Shown piece after piece: positions 26,045 to 34,670 of a stretch of DNA of 64,000 nucleotides (within the stretch, counting starts at the first letter, position 1; the number at the start of each line of letters is the position of its first letter). Under the pieces are notes generated by a model, which was given only the letters and a program-made list of their open reading frames with translations, did not search any database and had not been told where the DNA came from. The DNA is from Legionella sheltonii (GTDB taxonomy: Bacteria; Pseudomonadota; Gammaproteobacteria; Legionellales; Legionellaceae). Location: the NCBI RefSeq assembly GCF_026191355.1, contig NZ_JAPHOQ010000017.1, forward strand, positions 1 to 64,000, in the 5' to 3' direction. Made by a program: the position numbers and the translations under genes.

Positions 26045-28102
26045 TTAAGGGGTAAAAGCCCGAACACACCGAACAGGTTGAACGTTGTCCTTATCGTCGA
26101 AGACGACGTTACCCGACGGGAAGTCCACGACCCACGCGCTGCGGAAGTCGACCTGCGACGAACTCCAGTAGAACGCGGACGAAAACCCGCCAAAGTTACA
26201 GGGAATTGCAAGATTGGAACACAATGCGCCATGGACTGCAGACAGCTCATTTCTTGCCGGAAGATACCAGTCAACACTGAGGTTTCGGCAACGTTGGGCG
26301 GCGCAGTTATTGGGATCACTTGAACAAGCTGTATCAGCGACAATAGCATTGGTATTGCCAACCCCATCATCCAGGCTTGTTGCGCCAGCTATATTTGAAA
26401 AAGCACCTGTCCATTGGCTGTTAAAACCTTGCGCCACATCAATGACGACTTTGCCACTGCCCGCGCTTTCTTGAAACACCAATCCCTCCAGATAAGAGAA
26501 GGCGATTAAGGTCGTGGGGCTGTTGGCAGTGTTGCTGCCGCTGACGGTAATCGTGCACGGTGCGTAAGGGGAGTTGGAAGTCAGTTCCAGCGTGCAACTG
26601 GCTCCAGGGGCCACACTGGTGCAATTGCTATCGTCAACGGACAGATTAGGGCAGGCTGCCTTATTGCTGACTGTAATTGCATTGGCATTCACGGCACTGC
26701 CCGCATCATTGGTGACCTCTAAAGAAAGCGCTGTTCCTGATACTGCAACGACCCTGCTTTGTTGTACAGGGTTGGTGATACTTATTTGCGGTTGGCTGGT
26801 CACCGTCACATCGACATTCACTGTGTTGGTATTGTCTCCGGCGATAGGAATAGTCGTTGGTCCTTCTTGTGTGCCTGAAGCAAAAGTAATCGTACAGCTT
26901 GCCCCAATTGCAAGGCTCGCCCCACACGTCGTGCTTTGTACGCTGATGTTACTGCCTCCTGGAATGGTTGCAACTACATTCTCTGCCGCAACCGGAGAGC
27001 CTGCATTATTGGTCACGGTGACATCGCCGGTTGAATTTTCAGCAAACAGTAATGTGGTCGGATTAACACTGATGGTGGCCATTGGTACGGGCGTGACGGT
27101 CACTGCAACAGTTGTAGTGTTGGTGTTGCTGCCGCTGATGCCAACGTTAGTTGGGCCTTCCGCTGCGGGGGCAGTAAAGGTAATCGTACAGCTTGCCCCA
27201 ATTGCAAGGCTCGCCCCACACGTCGTGCTTTGTACGCTGATGTTACTGCCTCCTGGAATGGTTGCAACTACATTCTCTGCCGCAACCGGAGAGCCTGCAT
27301 TATTGGTCACGGTGACATCGCCGGTTGAATTTTCAGCAAACAGTAATGTGGTCGGATTAACACTGATGGTGGCCATTGGTACGGGCGTGACGGTCACTGC
27401 AACAGTTGTAGTGTTGGTGTTGCTGCCGCTGATGCCAACGTTAGTTGGGCCTTCCGCTGCGGGGGCAGTAAAGGTAATCGTACAGCTTGCCCCAATTGCA
27501 AGGCTCGCCCCACACGTCGTGCTTTGTACGCTGATGTTACTGCCTCCTGGAATGGTTGCAACTACATTCTCTGCCGGTTCTGGCGAGCCCATACTGTTGG
27601 TTACAGTGACTAACCCATTATTTCCCGCAACAAAATTTAAAGAAGACGGGTTCACCGTAATCGTAGCCCCTGTTGCAGGACCACGGGTAATGCGCAAAAT
27701 ATTGGCGCTACTGGGCCGATAACACTGATTCAGGTTTCCTTGTTGACAAACCACGGGGCCATCCGTAATCGGACTGCTTAACTGGCTACCGTTTATCTGT
27801 AAAGACAGTATGCAGGAATTTTTGCCTCTGAGAACAAAAGGATTGCCGCACACATTGAGCCCCGCGGTGATTTGCGTCACGCCACGAATGGGCTGCATGG
27901 CTAAGGTGTGTGGCCTGCTGGATTGATTGGTGACTCGGTATTGCACCATGGCCGTACCATTGGCAGGCACGGTAATCGTGGTGGGCATCAGTGGCTCAAA
28001 GGTCCACAATGGAGTCCCTGCACAAGCCGTTGTAATCATGAATCCTAACCACAAGAAAGCCAGTATTCTCTTTAAAAAAATTTTGTTGCTGTATCGTAGC
28101 AT
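26045..28102 (-). CDS. DGR variable surface protein with Ig-like repeats
   Basis: A 685-residue exported protein. Signal peptide to about residue 28 (TTACAG). An N-terminal domain (about 30-145) of a type I associate with Legionella surface proteins (TPLWTFEPL, then CGNPF and VVCQQG). Four tandem beta-sandwich repeats of about 98 residues (about 148-540), the second and third almost identical. A C-terminal C-type-lectin-like domain (about 541-685) ends in the variable repeat (FYWSSSQVDFRSAWVVDFPS, then VRCVRAF). In such domains the mutated residues lie on an exposed ligand-binding face. It is downstream of an outer-membrane protein gene and probably displayed on the cell surface. The ligand is unknown. 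Confidence 0.92.
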   Translation of the reverse strand: MLRYSNKIFLKRILAFLWLGFMITTACAGTPLWTFEPLMPTTITVPANGTAMVQYRVTNQSSRPHTLAMQPIRGVTQITAGLNVCGNPFVLRGKNSCILSLQINGSQLSSPITDGPVVCQQGNLNQCYRPSSANILRITRGPATGATITVNPSSLNFVAGNNGLVTVTNSMGSPEPAENVVATIPGGSNISVQSTTCGASLAIGASCTITFTAPAAEGPTNVGISGSNTNTTTVAVTVTPVPMATISVNPTTLLFAENSTGDVTVTNNAGSPVAAENVVATIPGGSNISVQSTTCGASLAIGASCTITFTAPAAEGPTNVGISGSNTNTTTVAVTVTPVPMATISVNPTTLLFAENSTGDVTVTNNAGSPVAAENVVATIPGGSNISVQSTTCGASLAIGASCTITFASGTQEGPTTIPIAGDNTNTVNVDVTVTSQPQISITNPVQQSRVVAVSGTALSLEVTNDAGSAVNANAITVSNKAACPNLSVDDSNCTSVAPGASCTLELTSNSPYAPCTITVSGSNTANSPTTLIAFSYLEGLVFQESAGSGKVVIDVAQGFNSQWTGAFSNIAGATSLDDGVGNTNAIVADTACSSDPNNCAAQRCRNLSVDWYLPARNELSAVHGALCSNLAIPCNFGGFSSAFYWSSSQVDFRSAWVVDFPSGNVVFDDKDNVQPVRCVRAFTP
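26059..26194 (-). repeat. DGR variable repeat (VR)
   Basis: 136 bp at the 3' end of the target gene, matching the template repeat without gaps. All 19 differences fall where the template has A on the coding strand. The first 22 bases at the coding 3' end (26059-26080) are identical and would hold the initiation-of-homology site. Mutated codons give V, D, F, R, S where the template has N or D. Confidence 0.95.
26870..27580 (-). repeat. Tandem repeats of 294 bp in the target gene
   Basis: A block holding GTACAGCTTGCCCCAATTG recurs at about 26892, 27186 and 27480, exactly 294 bases (98 codons) apart. The DNA of neighbouring units is almost identical, so the copy number could change by recombination without breaking the frame, lengthening or shortening the stalk under the lectin domain. 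Confidence 0.9.
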
Positions 28103-28113
28103 GACCTTTGTCC

Positions 28114-28863
28114 TTATGCGATGTAAGTCAAATTAAACAAAACCCCATTGGTGTAGAGGTGATTAAGGGCTAATCCCGTGTTTAGGCTCTGCCCCAAAGC
28201 ACGACCCAGTTCGCTTTTACCCCAGTCGGCAAACTCATAACCAACCCCCAATTGCCAATGTTCGCTAATGGATTTTTGCACCCCAGCACCCAGCGTGTAG
28301 GTGAAAGCGGTTTTTGTGTGGTCTTCAAAGTTGTTATTAGGAAGCGCCTCAAAAATCAAAGGCGTATTCGTAAAATCATGAGCGCGGTTAAACCCCACCC
28401 CAAGACTTGCGCTCACCCAGGGCATGACCCAATAGCCTTTATCAAGCAACAGCTTGCCTTTTACTGCTACGCGAGAGTTTCGGACTTTGTAAAGGTAGCT
28501 GTAATTATCAAATTGAGGGTCGGCATCATCCCATATCACGCCCTGAAGTCTGGCATTGCCAGTAGTGGCAGCTGCCAATCCCAATTGCCCCAGCCATTGA
28601 GAAGTCAATTCTTTTTGTATGCCAACAAACAGTTCACCCGAGGCAATGGCATTAGTCGATTTTCTAGCCGCATAGGTCTTTTCAATCTCTGGCGCCAAAT
28701 AAAAAGTCTGTGTCTCACCGCCTCTTGCCCAAACGGGCCCCGCGGCTATTGAAGCAACCCAGGTCCAGTCTTTGGAGGGAATAACAGGCCCCATGGTACC
28801 CGCAAATGCTGTGCTTCCCAGCACACTGACTGTTGCTATAGAAAGAAATAAACGATACTTCAT
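28114..28863 (-). CDS. Outer-membrane beta-barrel protein, Legionella type
   Basis: The start at 28863 is chosen for its AAGGAG site, giving 249 residues. A signal peptide ends in AFA, and the mature start is GTMGPVIPSKDWTWVAS, a pattern I associate with a family of Legionella outer-membrane proteins. The rest alternates strands as an eight- to ten-strand barrel (QLGVGYEFADWGKSELG near the end). Its stop is 11 bases before the DGR target gene, so the two are probably one operon. It may help anchor or display the target protein. This is an inference from position. Confidence 0.8.
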   Translation of the reverse strand: MKYRLFLSIATVSVLGSTAFAGTMGPVIPSKDWTWVASIAAGPVWARGGETQTFYLAPEIEKTYAARKSTNAIASGELFVGIQKELTSQWLGQLGLAAATTGNARLQGVIWDDADPQFDNYSYLYKVRNSRVAVKGKLLLDKGYWVMPWVSASLGVGFNRAHDFTNTPLIFEALPNNNFEDHTKTAFTYTLGAGVQKSISEHWQLGVGYEFADWGKSELGRALGQSLNTGLALNHLYTNGVLFNLTYIA

Positions 28864-29390
28864 AAGCGCTCCTTGCAAAGTAAAACGAGTCATTAAGTGA
28901 AAATAGTAACCAGTCAGCGGCAATCGATTGGAATAACAAGAGAATGAAGGCAGAAACGTACCCCATAGGATTTAAGAAGAGCAACGAGATGAAACAAGCC
29001 CCTAAGTAAAGGAAAGAAACACAATAAAATATAATGGAGTAAAATGAAAATAAGGAAAAATCTAGTGCTGATTGCTGATTGCTGATTGCTGATTGCTGAT
29101 TGCTGATTGCTGATTGCTGATTGCTGATTGCTGGCAATGGTCCTGTTATCGGACTCTATGGGCAATCCATTTTTGATATCTAATAAATAGTTCATTCCCT
29201 GCACCAGCATCCTATATGTTATTTAATATTGAAAAACTATTTCAAATTATGATACTTTGTTACTGATTGAAAATCAAAAAAATTCCTTCAATTTTTATTC
29301 CTCAAACTTGCCCCAAACATTACGCGACAGTGACTAACTTAAAGTATTTATTGATGCATAAAGTTCTTCCAATTTCTCATTCCATGCACT
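28864..29390. other. Upstream region of the DGR operon
   Basis: About 525 bases without a convincing gene. It carries the heptanucleotide tract 29066-29133. Two overlapping minus-strand frames of 98 and 140 codons run through that tract in different phases. Both encode repeats of ISNQQSA plus a hydrophobic segment and are treated as by-products, though a phase-variable small membrane protein is conceivable. Confidence 0.45.
29066..29133. repeat. Heptanucleotide tandem repeat, TGCTGAT x9.7
   Basis: Nine perfect copies of TGCTGAT plus TGCTG. A 7-bp unit changes any reading frame by one base per unit gained or lost. It lies about 200 bases upstream of the outer-membrane/DGR operon start, where length change could alter promoter spacing. 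Confidence 0.97.
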
Positions 29391-30617
29391 TCAAGCACAG
29401 AGCTTTGTATGGTTTAAAATATCCTGCTGCTCACATTCTTGTTCAATAAGAAACTGCTGATGCCATAGGTGCTCTAGTTCTCGTCTTACCTCTTGAATGC
29501 GCTCTCGAATCGTAACAATAACTTCTTCACTTGATTGCTGATAAATGCTTTGCGTGAGCGTATCCAGTAACGTGCTTTTTTCAAGCATTTGAAGCTCTAG
29601 CTGAATGAGTCGTTCGTCTTTTTGCTCTTCCATCATCTCCTGATTAGGATTCATTTCGTTATTTTTTTGTTGTTGCCATCGTTCTTCTCGCAATTCCTGT
29701 TGATCTTTAAAATCTTGTCCCAAATAGAAGTGCTTATAAAATCCTTTAGGGGTACGCCAACGATTTTCCCGAATCATTTTTGAAAGGATGTTATTCCGGT
29801 GTTTAAAACAAGCCACGTCCGGCAAATAAAACTCACTGTTAAGCAGTGCAAACAAATATTCGGCTGCGAGTTGTTTTGGAGATGAAAGTTGCTTTTTGTG
29901 TTCAAAAGTTAGATTGAAGAACGTGCCTAAAACCAGTTTTTTGACTTCATCAGGGATTTCTTCCTTGATTTCTGAATAGAGTAAATTCTGAATGGATTCG
30001 AATTGCTGGCTTAATCGCATGCGTGTTGTTTTATCCACAGAGTGGGTTAATTTTTTAAAAATAATATTATTAATAGAAAAAGAACCATAAAGATCACTTA
30101 TATATAATCCCCTCATTTTGAGGGGATCGATCCCCTCATTTATATCAAATTCATTGCATTCTGGTTTGATATTATCCTGATCTTCATTATCTTGCTGATA
30201 AGAATCGTTTGGTTCGTTGTGGATATCTGTTGTGTTTTCTTGAGGTGTCTCTGGAGCGGGTTGGGAAGGTTTAATCAGTGCGAGCAATTTATCGGTAATA
30301 TGAATGTAGCTGCCTTTTTTTACTTCAAAGCCACCCTGCTCTTTCGTTCTGCTATAAAGCGCCTGGCGTCGTTCAATAAAACCCTCTTCAACTAATTCTT
30401 TGATGTACCGTTCTAACGTGCTTTTGGGAATACCGGTGTCTTCAACGATTTCAGTATAGGGCTTCATGAACCATTTATTACTTGAGTTTTTTAAGGTGTA
30501 GGTGCTGGTTTGCCAACCTAGCAGTATGTAATCCACAAGTTGCGCTTTTCGAGCAGATGGAATCACTTTCATGAGATGTTTAAATCTCACGTGAAAAATT
30601 GAACAAAGGTTCCCCAT
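29391..30617 (-). CDS. Winged-helix plasmid replication-type protein
   Basis: A 408-residue protein. Residues about 18-115 form a winged-helix domain (VDYILLGWQTSTYTLKN, then MKPYTEIVEDTGIPKSTLER) followed by a long acidic, Asn/Gln-rich linker (about 118-165), a helical middle region (about 180-305) and a coiled coil (about 310-390). It is divergent from parA/parB across a repeat-rich gap, the typical place of a plasmid replication initiator. An AAGGA sequence precedes the ATG. I do not match it to a named Rep family; a regulator is the alternative. Confidence 0.55.
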   Translation of the reverse strand: MGNLCSIFHVRFKHLMKVIPSARKAQLVDYILLGWQTSTYTLKNSSNKWFMKPYTEIVEDTGIPKSTLERYIKELVEEGFIERRQALYSRTKEQGGFEVKKGSYIHITDKLLALIKPSQPAPETPQENTTDIHNEPNDSYQQDNEDQDNIKPECNEFDINEGIDPLKMRGLYISDLYGSFSINNIIFKKLTHSVDKTTRMRLSQQFESIQNLLYSEIKEEIPDEVKKLVLGTFFNLTFEHKKQLSSPKQLAAEYLFALLNSEFYLPDVACFKHRNNILSKMIRENRWRTPKGFYKHFYLGQDFKDQQELREERWQQQKNNEMNPNQEMMEEQKDERLIQLELQMLEKSTLLDTLTQSIYQQSSEEVIVTIRERIQEVRRELEHLWHQQFLIEQECEQQDILNHTKLCA

Positions 30618-30791
30618 AGATAATGTCCTTATCTTTATTGTTTTTTTAGGGGAACAAAGCTAAAATAGTCAGTGGATGGATCCAAAAATTTCGATGGAAC
30701 TTCTAATTTCCTTCAGTATTTTTGGTGTTTAGCTTTGTTCCAAGCTAATTGCTATACAATTCATGGGTGGTTTCGCACACCACTCATGAAA

Positions 30792-30816
30792 TCTAATCTC
30801 TAATCTCTAATCTCTA
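30792..30816. repeat. Heptanucleotide repeat, TCTAATC x3.6
   Basis: Three perfect 7-bp units plus TCTA. It is the second heptamer tract in the window, with a different sequence from the tract at 29066. Confidence 0.9.
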
Positions 30817-30923
30817 AAAATTTCTATTGGTATTGCCAATACTAATTTAATGATCATTTTTATTTATGTCAACAATAATAGTCAAAAAAAACCAAATTAC
30901 TATTGAAAGTATTCCTGAGTGAA

Positions 30924-30951
30924 CTATAATTGAAGTTGATTTCAATTATAG
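30924..30951. promoter_or_regulatory. Palindrome at the parA start, probable operator
   Basis: Perfect 11-bp arms CTATAATTGAA / TTCAATTATAG with a 6-base spacer, ending 9 bases before the parA ATG and covering its ribosome-binding region. ParA here has an N-terminal helix-turn-helix, as in ParA proteins that repress their own operon. Confidence 0.65.
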
Positions 30952-30960
30952 GAATAAAAA

Positions 30961-31941
30961 ATGAACCATAATAATTCTTTGATTCATGGCTGGAAACAAG
31001 AATTTAAATTGACTCAGAATGATATTGCAGAGATTACTGGATATTCTATTAGCTCAGTAAAAAAATGGCTTTTATCAGAAGGCACTGAGGGATATAAAGA
31101 TGCTCCTGATAGAGCTATAAGGTTATTTAAGTATTGGATGGAAAAACCTACAATTGAAAATAAAGAGTTAAAGGTTATAGTATTTGCAAATCAAAAAGGT
31201 GGTTGTGGAAAAACAACTCTATCTTTAAATTTTTCAAAAATGTTGGCAAAAAGAGGTGAGAAGGTTTTAGTCATTGATAATGACTCACAAGGGAATCTAT
31301 CATTTACTTTGCTTGGAAAGGAAAATTATCCACCGCAACAATCATCTACGCTTGTACATTTAGGTAAAGAAATAGATCCTATAGAAATAGAAAAAAACCT
31401 ATATTTAATAGGATCGGATGAAAATTTAGTAGATATCGATAAAAAAACAGCCATTGAAGTATTTTTCAATCTAAGAGACTCCATAAAAAAAATGGCACTG
31501 AAATATGGATTCACTTATGTCATCATTGATTCTCCGCCTTCTCTTGGAACAGTTTTTATTTCTGGGTTAATTGCTTCTAATAATATTGTTATCCCCGTGT
31601 ACCCAGAGGCATATCATATGCAAGGGTTGTTGTCGTTGATGCAAAAAATAAAAGTGGCGCAACAACCAGGATTAAGTCCTTCACTTAAGCTGGCAGGAAT
31701 CATTCTTAACCGAGTTAATAGAAACACTATTGTTTATAAAAATATTAGAGATCAGCTCCATGAAGCTTTCGGAGACTTAGTTTTAAAAAATGAAATTTCC
31801 CAGTGTACAGCTGTTATTGAAAGTCAAACTCCTGGTTATTTAAATTCAATAGAAGAATATGCCCTAAAAGAAAAAAGAAAGGGTGAGAAGCCTCTAGTTG
31901 AGTTTAATAAAGTACTGGATGAGTTAATTCAAAATTTATAA
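30961..31941 (+). CDS. parA: Partition ATPase ParA with N-terminal HTH
   Basis: A 326-residue protein. Residues about 1-60 form a helix-turn-helix domain (LTQNDIAEITGYSISSVKKW). From about 70 a deviant Walker ATPase follows: KGGCGKTT (about 79-86), VIDNDSQGN (A' motif, about 104-112) and YVIIDSPPSLG (Walker B). It is a type Ia-like partition ATPase that moves plasmid copies with ParB and represses its own promoter. parB starts 10 bases downstream. A palindrome covers the start region. This indicates a low-copy plasmid origin for the segment. Confidence 0.93.
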   Translation: MNHNNSLIHGWKQEFKLTQNDIAEITGYSISSVKKWLLSEGTEGYKDAPDRAIRLFKYWMEKPTIENKELKVIVFANQKGGCGKTTLSLNFSKMLAKRGEKVLVIDNDSQGNLSFTLLGKENYPPQQSSTLVHLGKEIDPIEIEKNLYLIGSDENLVDIDKKTAIEVFFNLRDSIKKMALKYGFTYVIIDSPPSLGTVFISGLIASNNIVIPVYPEAYHMQGLLSLMQKIKVAQQPGLSPSLKLAGIILNRVNRNTIVYKNIRDQLHEAFGDLVLKNEISQCTAVIESQTPGYLNSIEEYALKEKRKGEKPLVEFNKVLDELIQNL

Positions 31942-31951
31942 TGAGAAAATT

Positions 31952-32788
31952 ATGAAAAATAAATCAAATACAAAAGATTTCGGATCTTTATTTATTACTA
32001 ATACTGCTGAAAAAAAAGAATACTTCCATAACAGTAATGATGAAGTTATTAAAGAAATTGATCCTTTGGATTGTATTAATTGGAAATATGCGGATAGGCA
32101 AAACTTTGAAATGGGAGATCTTCATGAGTTAGCATCTAATATTTCAGAAAATGGGCAAGTTCAACCTATTGTGGTGAGAGAGGTAAATGATAAATATGAA
32201 GTCATTGCGGGTGAAAGACGATGGCGAGCGTGTTCTCTTATAAATAAGAAAGTAAAAGCCGTAATTAAAAATCTTACAGATGAAGATGCGTTTATTTTAC
32301 AGGCGGCAGAAAATATAAAACAAGAGTTATCACACTATTCTCAGAGTGTAAGTTATCATAAAATCCTTAGCGAAGAAAAAATCTCACAGAGAACACTTGC
32401 AAAAAGATTAGGTATGTCTAAATCATCATTGAGCAATTTACTTTCTTTTTCATCAATACCTAGTGAGTTATGGGAAGCTGTTGGTGATATGAGGAAAGTC
32501 ACTATAAAAACCGCATGCTTTATAAAACAATTGTTGGATAGCGATCCTAATGTACTTGTAGAGTTACTATCAATTGCTAGCGAGATTCAAAAGGGAGCTG
32601 GTTCATCAAAAATCAAAAAACTTCTAGAAAAAGAAAATAAAGAAATTTCTAAGAATGTATATTCTTCTAAGAATAAAATATTATTTAAGGTGGATCACAA
32701 TAAAATTGTTTTGCCAACTATTGGCTTAGATAGCGAGAGCTTAAAAAAATTGGTAGAGCATTTAAAAAATTACCTAGAAGTGATTTGA
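31952..32788 (+). CDS. parB: Partition protein ParB
   Basis: A 278-residue ParB/Spo0J-like protein. The ParB N-terminal nuclease-like domain (about 45-130) has GQVQPIVVREV and the CTP-site block GERRWRA. The AENIKQELSHY segment and a helix-turn-helix (ISQRTLAKRLGMSKSSLSNLL, 21 residues in two helices, about 148-168) follow. A lysine-rich end completes it. It binds the partition site and works with ParA. A 30-bp palindrome 12 bases after the stop could be a terminator or the partition site. Confidence 0.93.
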   Translation: MKNKSNTKDFGSLFITNTAEKKEYFHNSNDEVIKEIDPLDCINWKYADRQNFEMGDLHELASNISENGQVQPIVVREVNDKYEVIAGERRWRACSLINKKVKAVIKNLTDEDAFILQAAENIKQELSHYSQSVSYHKILSEEKISQRTLAKRLGMSKSSLSNLLSFSSIPSELWEAVGDMRKVTIKTACFIKQLLDSDPNVLVELLSIASEIQKGAGSSKIKKLLEKENKEISKNVYSSKNKILFKVDHNKIVLPTIGLDSESLKKLVEHLKNYLEVI

Positions 32789-32800
32789 AATATCTTTTTT

Positions 32801-32830
32801 AACGAGTGTCCATAGGTATGGACACTCGTT
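32801..32830. terminator. Perfect 14-bp palindrome after parB (terminator or partition site)
   Basis: Arms AACGAGTGTCCATA and TATGGACACTCGTT with a GG loop, preceded by a T run. It would form a strong hairpin. Its place directly after parB also suits a parS-like site, so both readings are kept. Confidence 0.6.
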
Positions 32831-33053
32831 ATTTCAGTCTATACGAACCGTTATATGTAACTTTCGCACCGAAAATATTTATTCGCCTCCTGTGGGTTAA
32901 TTATAGCTTGAGAAAATATCTCATATTATCTAATATGGGATATTTGGATATCTATTTTAATACTATGAACTTAAAGTCATGTAACATGAAAAACTTGTTA
33001 ACAATTATACCCTTGCATAAATATATGTTTATACCTAATCAGGTATTGACTAG

Positions 33054-33719
33054 ATGACTATGGATACAATAAACAAACAGGATAATAAAACCCCAGGAAA
33101 TCGATTAAAATATATACGCTCTATTCTTAGAGTAAGTAGAGCGTATATGCAAGAAAAATATAGTTTACCCGAAGTTACTTTAAAGTCTTGGGAAAATGGA
33201 ACTACAAAGCTTACACAATCAGGAGCGCAGCGATGTGTAGAAGCTTATAGAAATGAGGGGTTGATTGTAAGTGAAGACTGGATTATGGAGGGTATTGGTC
33301 TTGATCCAAAATCAACAGTAACCGTAAGTCATTATTTTGCTACCCCTACGAATCAAGAAATTTCTTTTGAAGATGATGAGCTTGCAATGGTAAGAGATGC
33401 AAATCTATTCAAAGAAAGTCACCCAAATGCAGTTGTTATGCTGGTATCTAATGACGATATGCGACCATTCTATTTGCCAGGAGATTATATTGGTGGAAAG
33501 ATGCGTTATGACGATAAAATAGGGCTTTCTGTTAACAAAGACTGTATTATTTATTTGAAAAATGGTGAAAGATATTTTAGAAGGCTAATTAGAAGCAATT
33601 CTGGAGGTTATAATTTAACTTGCTTAAATCCAAATGAAACAACAGCTGAGCCTGTTCTGTTCAATGTTGATATAGAGAGTGTGGCACCAGTTATTTGGCA
33701 CAGATGGAAAGATGATTAA
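33054..33719 (+). CDS. LexA/CI-like regulator lacking the catalytic residues
   Basis: A 221-residue protein with an N-terminal helix-turn-helix (about 15-60, LRVSRAYMQEKYSLPEVTLK) and a C-terminal S24-like domain (about 110-218). In S24 proteins the active site is a Ser before M.P...GD and a Lys before RL. Here the matching segments are NDDMRPFYLPGD (Asp for Ser) and FRRLI (Arg for Lys). The repressor therefore probably cannot cleave itself. It likely controls plasmid transfer or maintenance genes. ATG 33060 is an alternative start. Confidence 0.75.
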   Translation: MTMDTINKQDNKTPGNRLKYIRSILRVSRAYMQEKYSLPEVTLKSWENGTTKLTQSGAQRCVEAYRNEGLIVSEDWIMEGIGLDPKSTVTVSHYFATPTNQEISFEDDELAMVRDANLFKESHPNAVVMLVSNDDMRPFYLPGDYIGGKMRYDDKIGLSVNKDCIIYLKNGERYFRRLIRSNSGGYNLTCLNPNETTAEPVLFNVDIESVAPVIWHRWKDD

Positions 33720-34030
33720 TTATCATAAATGGGCTTTGGTAAAAATGTATAAGCATCTTTTTTAATCAAATTGATAAAATCATTTTTTATGAGATTTATC
33801 CTATCGTGATATCTTTTAATAAAATCAAATGAGTCAAAATTAGAAAAACCTGTTCCAAGCGTAACCATGTAGTTGAATTTTGGAAACCGTTCCATCAATA
33901 TAATTCCATTTTTAATGCCCATTCTAGATCTTTGGTTCATAATTTCTTTGCCAAAATTATCAACGAAATCAATTTCACAAAAGGGGATAAAATTTCTCTT
34001 TGTATATAATGTCGCCTTACGAATAGGATC
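33718..34030 (-). pseudogene. C-terminal or internal fragment, LuxR-type regulator-like
   Basis: The minus-strand frame stays open from the IS21 end at about 34030 to the stop at 33716-33718, passing RKATLYTKRNFIPFCEIDFV and NYMVTLGTGFSNFDSFDFIK. An ATG at 33940 gives 74 residues, but the protein-like sequence starts well before it, so the gene was cut by the IS21-type element. The text resembles the sensory half of LuxR-type proteins in Legionella; this assignment is weak. Confidence 0.4.
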
Positions 34031-34670
34031 ACAGTCGGCATGCAGATTCCACTGATGCCGATCAAAGATTCCATTCCATCGCGATCATAGATTCCATTTG
34101 ATACCGATCACTGATTCCATTCGATGGCGATCAAACCGGAGCAAAGCGACGCTTTTTTAAAGTTTATGACTTATCCTCCAGATTATCTAATTTTGTAGTT
34201 ATTTTTTTTCGCATTGACTCACCTTTCATATCAATTCGATGAGAGTTATGAACAAGTCTATCCAAGATAGCATCCCCCAATGTCAAATCACCAATAACCT
34301 CATGCCAGAGCTTAACAGGTAGTTGGCTAGTCACAATGGTTGAGGACTGATTGTGCCTGTCATCCATAATTTCAAGTAAATCACGGCGTTGCTCATCATT
34401 CATCGGAGCCAAACCCCAATCATCCAATATAAGGAGTTGGATTTTTTCTAATGAAGCAAGTAATTTAGGGAAACTCCCATCACCTCGGGCTAATTCAAGT
34501 GCCTGAAATAGTCTTGGTAAACGTAAATAACGTGCCGTAAAATTATTACGACACGCTTGATTAGCTAAAGCACATGCAAGCCACGTTTTACCGGTACCCG
34601 TGGGACCGGTGATCAGTAGATTTTGTTTTCGCCCAACCCAATAACAATCAGCAAGTTGCTTTATTACCGC
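34031..34670 (-). mobile_element. IS21-family element, truncated
   Basis: The left end shows repeated GATTCCA and CGATCA blocks (about 34040-34130), typical of the multiple terminal repeats of IS21 elements. Next to it is the end of istB. The rest of istB and all of istA are missing because IS copy 2 cuts in at 34671. Confidence 0.75.
34164..34670 (-). pseudogene. istB: IstB-like ATPase, 5' part missing
   Basis: About 168 C-terminal residues of the IS21 helper ATPase IstB: Walker A GPTGTGKTW, Walker B LLILDDWGLAPM, and the DAILDRLVHNSHRIDMKGESMR end. A full protein has about 250 residues, so about 80 N-terminal residues are lost at the junction with IS copy 2. It is non-functional as a transposition helper. 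Confidence 0.9.

Larger units (their letters stand above)
30618..30960. other. Repeat-rich gap between rep-type gene and parA (possible origin)
   Basis: GAACAAAG occurs at 30601 and 30652, and in inverted form at 30733. GGAACAAAGCTAAA (30651-30664) and its perfect complement (30728-30741) form a 14-bp inverted pair. An 11-bp hairpin (30761-30771 / 30779-30789, one wobble) and a heptamer tract (30792-30816) follow. Such clustering suits replication-protein binding sites and an origin, but this is inferred. Confidence 0.5.

Noticed and set aside
26574..27722. 382-codon plus-strand frame with hydrophobic repeats
   Set aside because: It is the antisense of the tandem repeats in the DGR target gene, has the same 294-base period, and has no ribosome-binding site.
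29066..29133. Short regular repeats considered as a CRISPR array
   Set aside because: The 7-bp units are directly joined with no spacers; this is a simple tandem repeat.
28914..29210. 98- and 140-codon frames through the heptamer tract
   Set aside because: They owe their length to the repeat, use overlapping phases and lack a start signal; mentioned only as a possible phase-variable product.
32806..33057. 83-codon frame between parB and the regulator
   Set aside because: It begins inside the perfect palindrome after parB, has no ribosome-binding site, and its residues look random.
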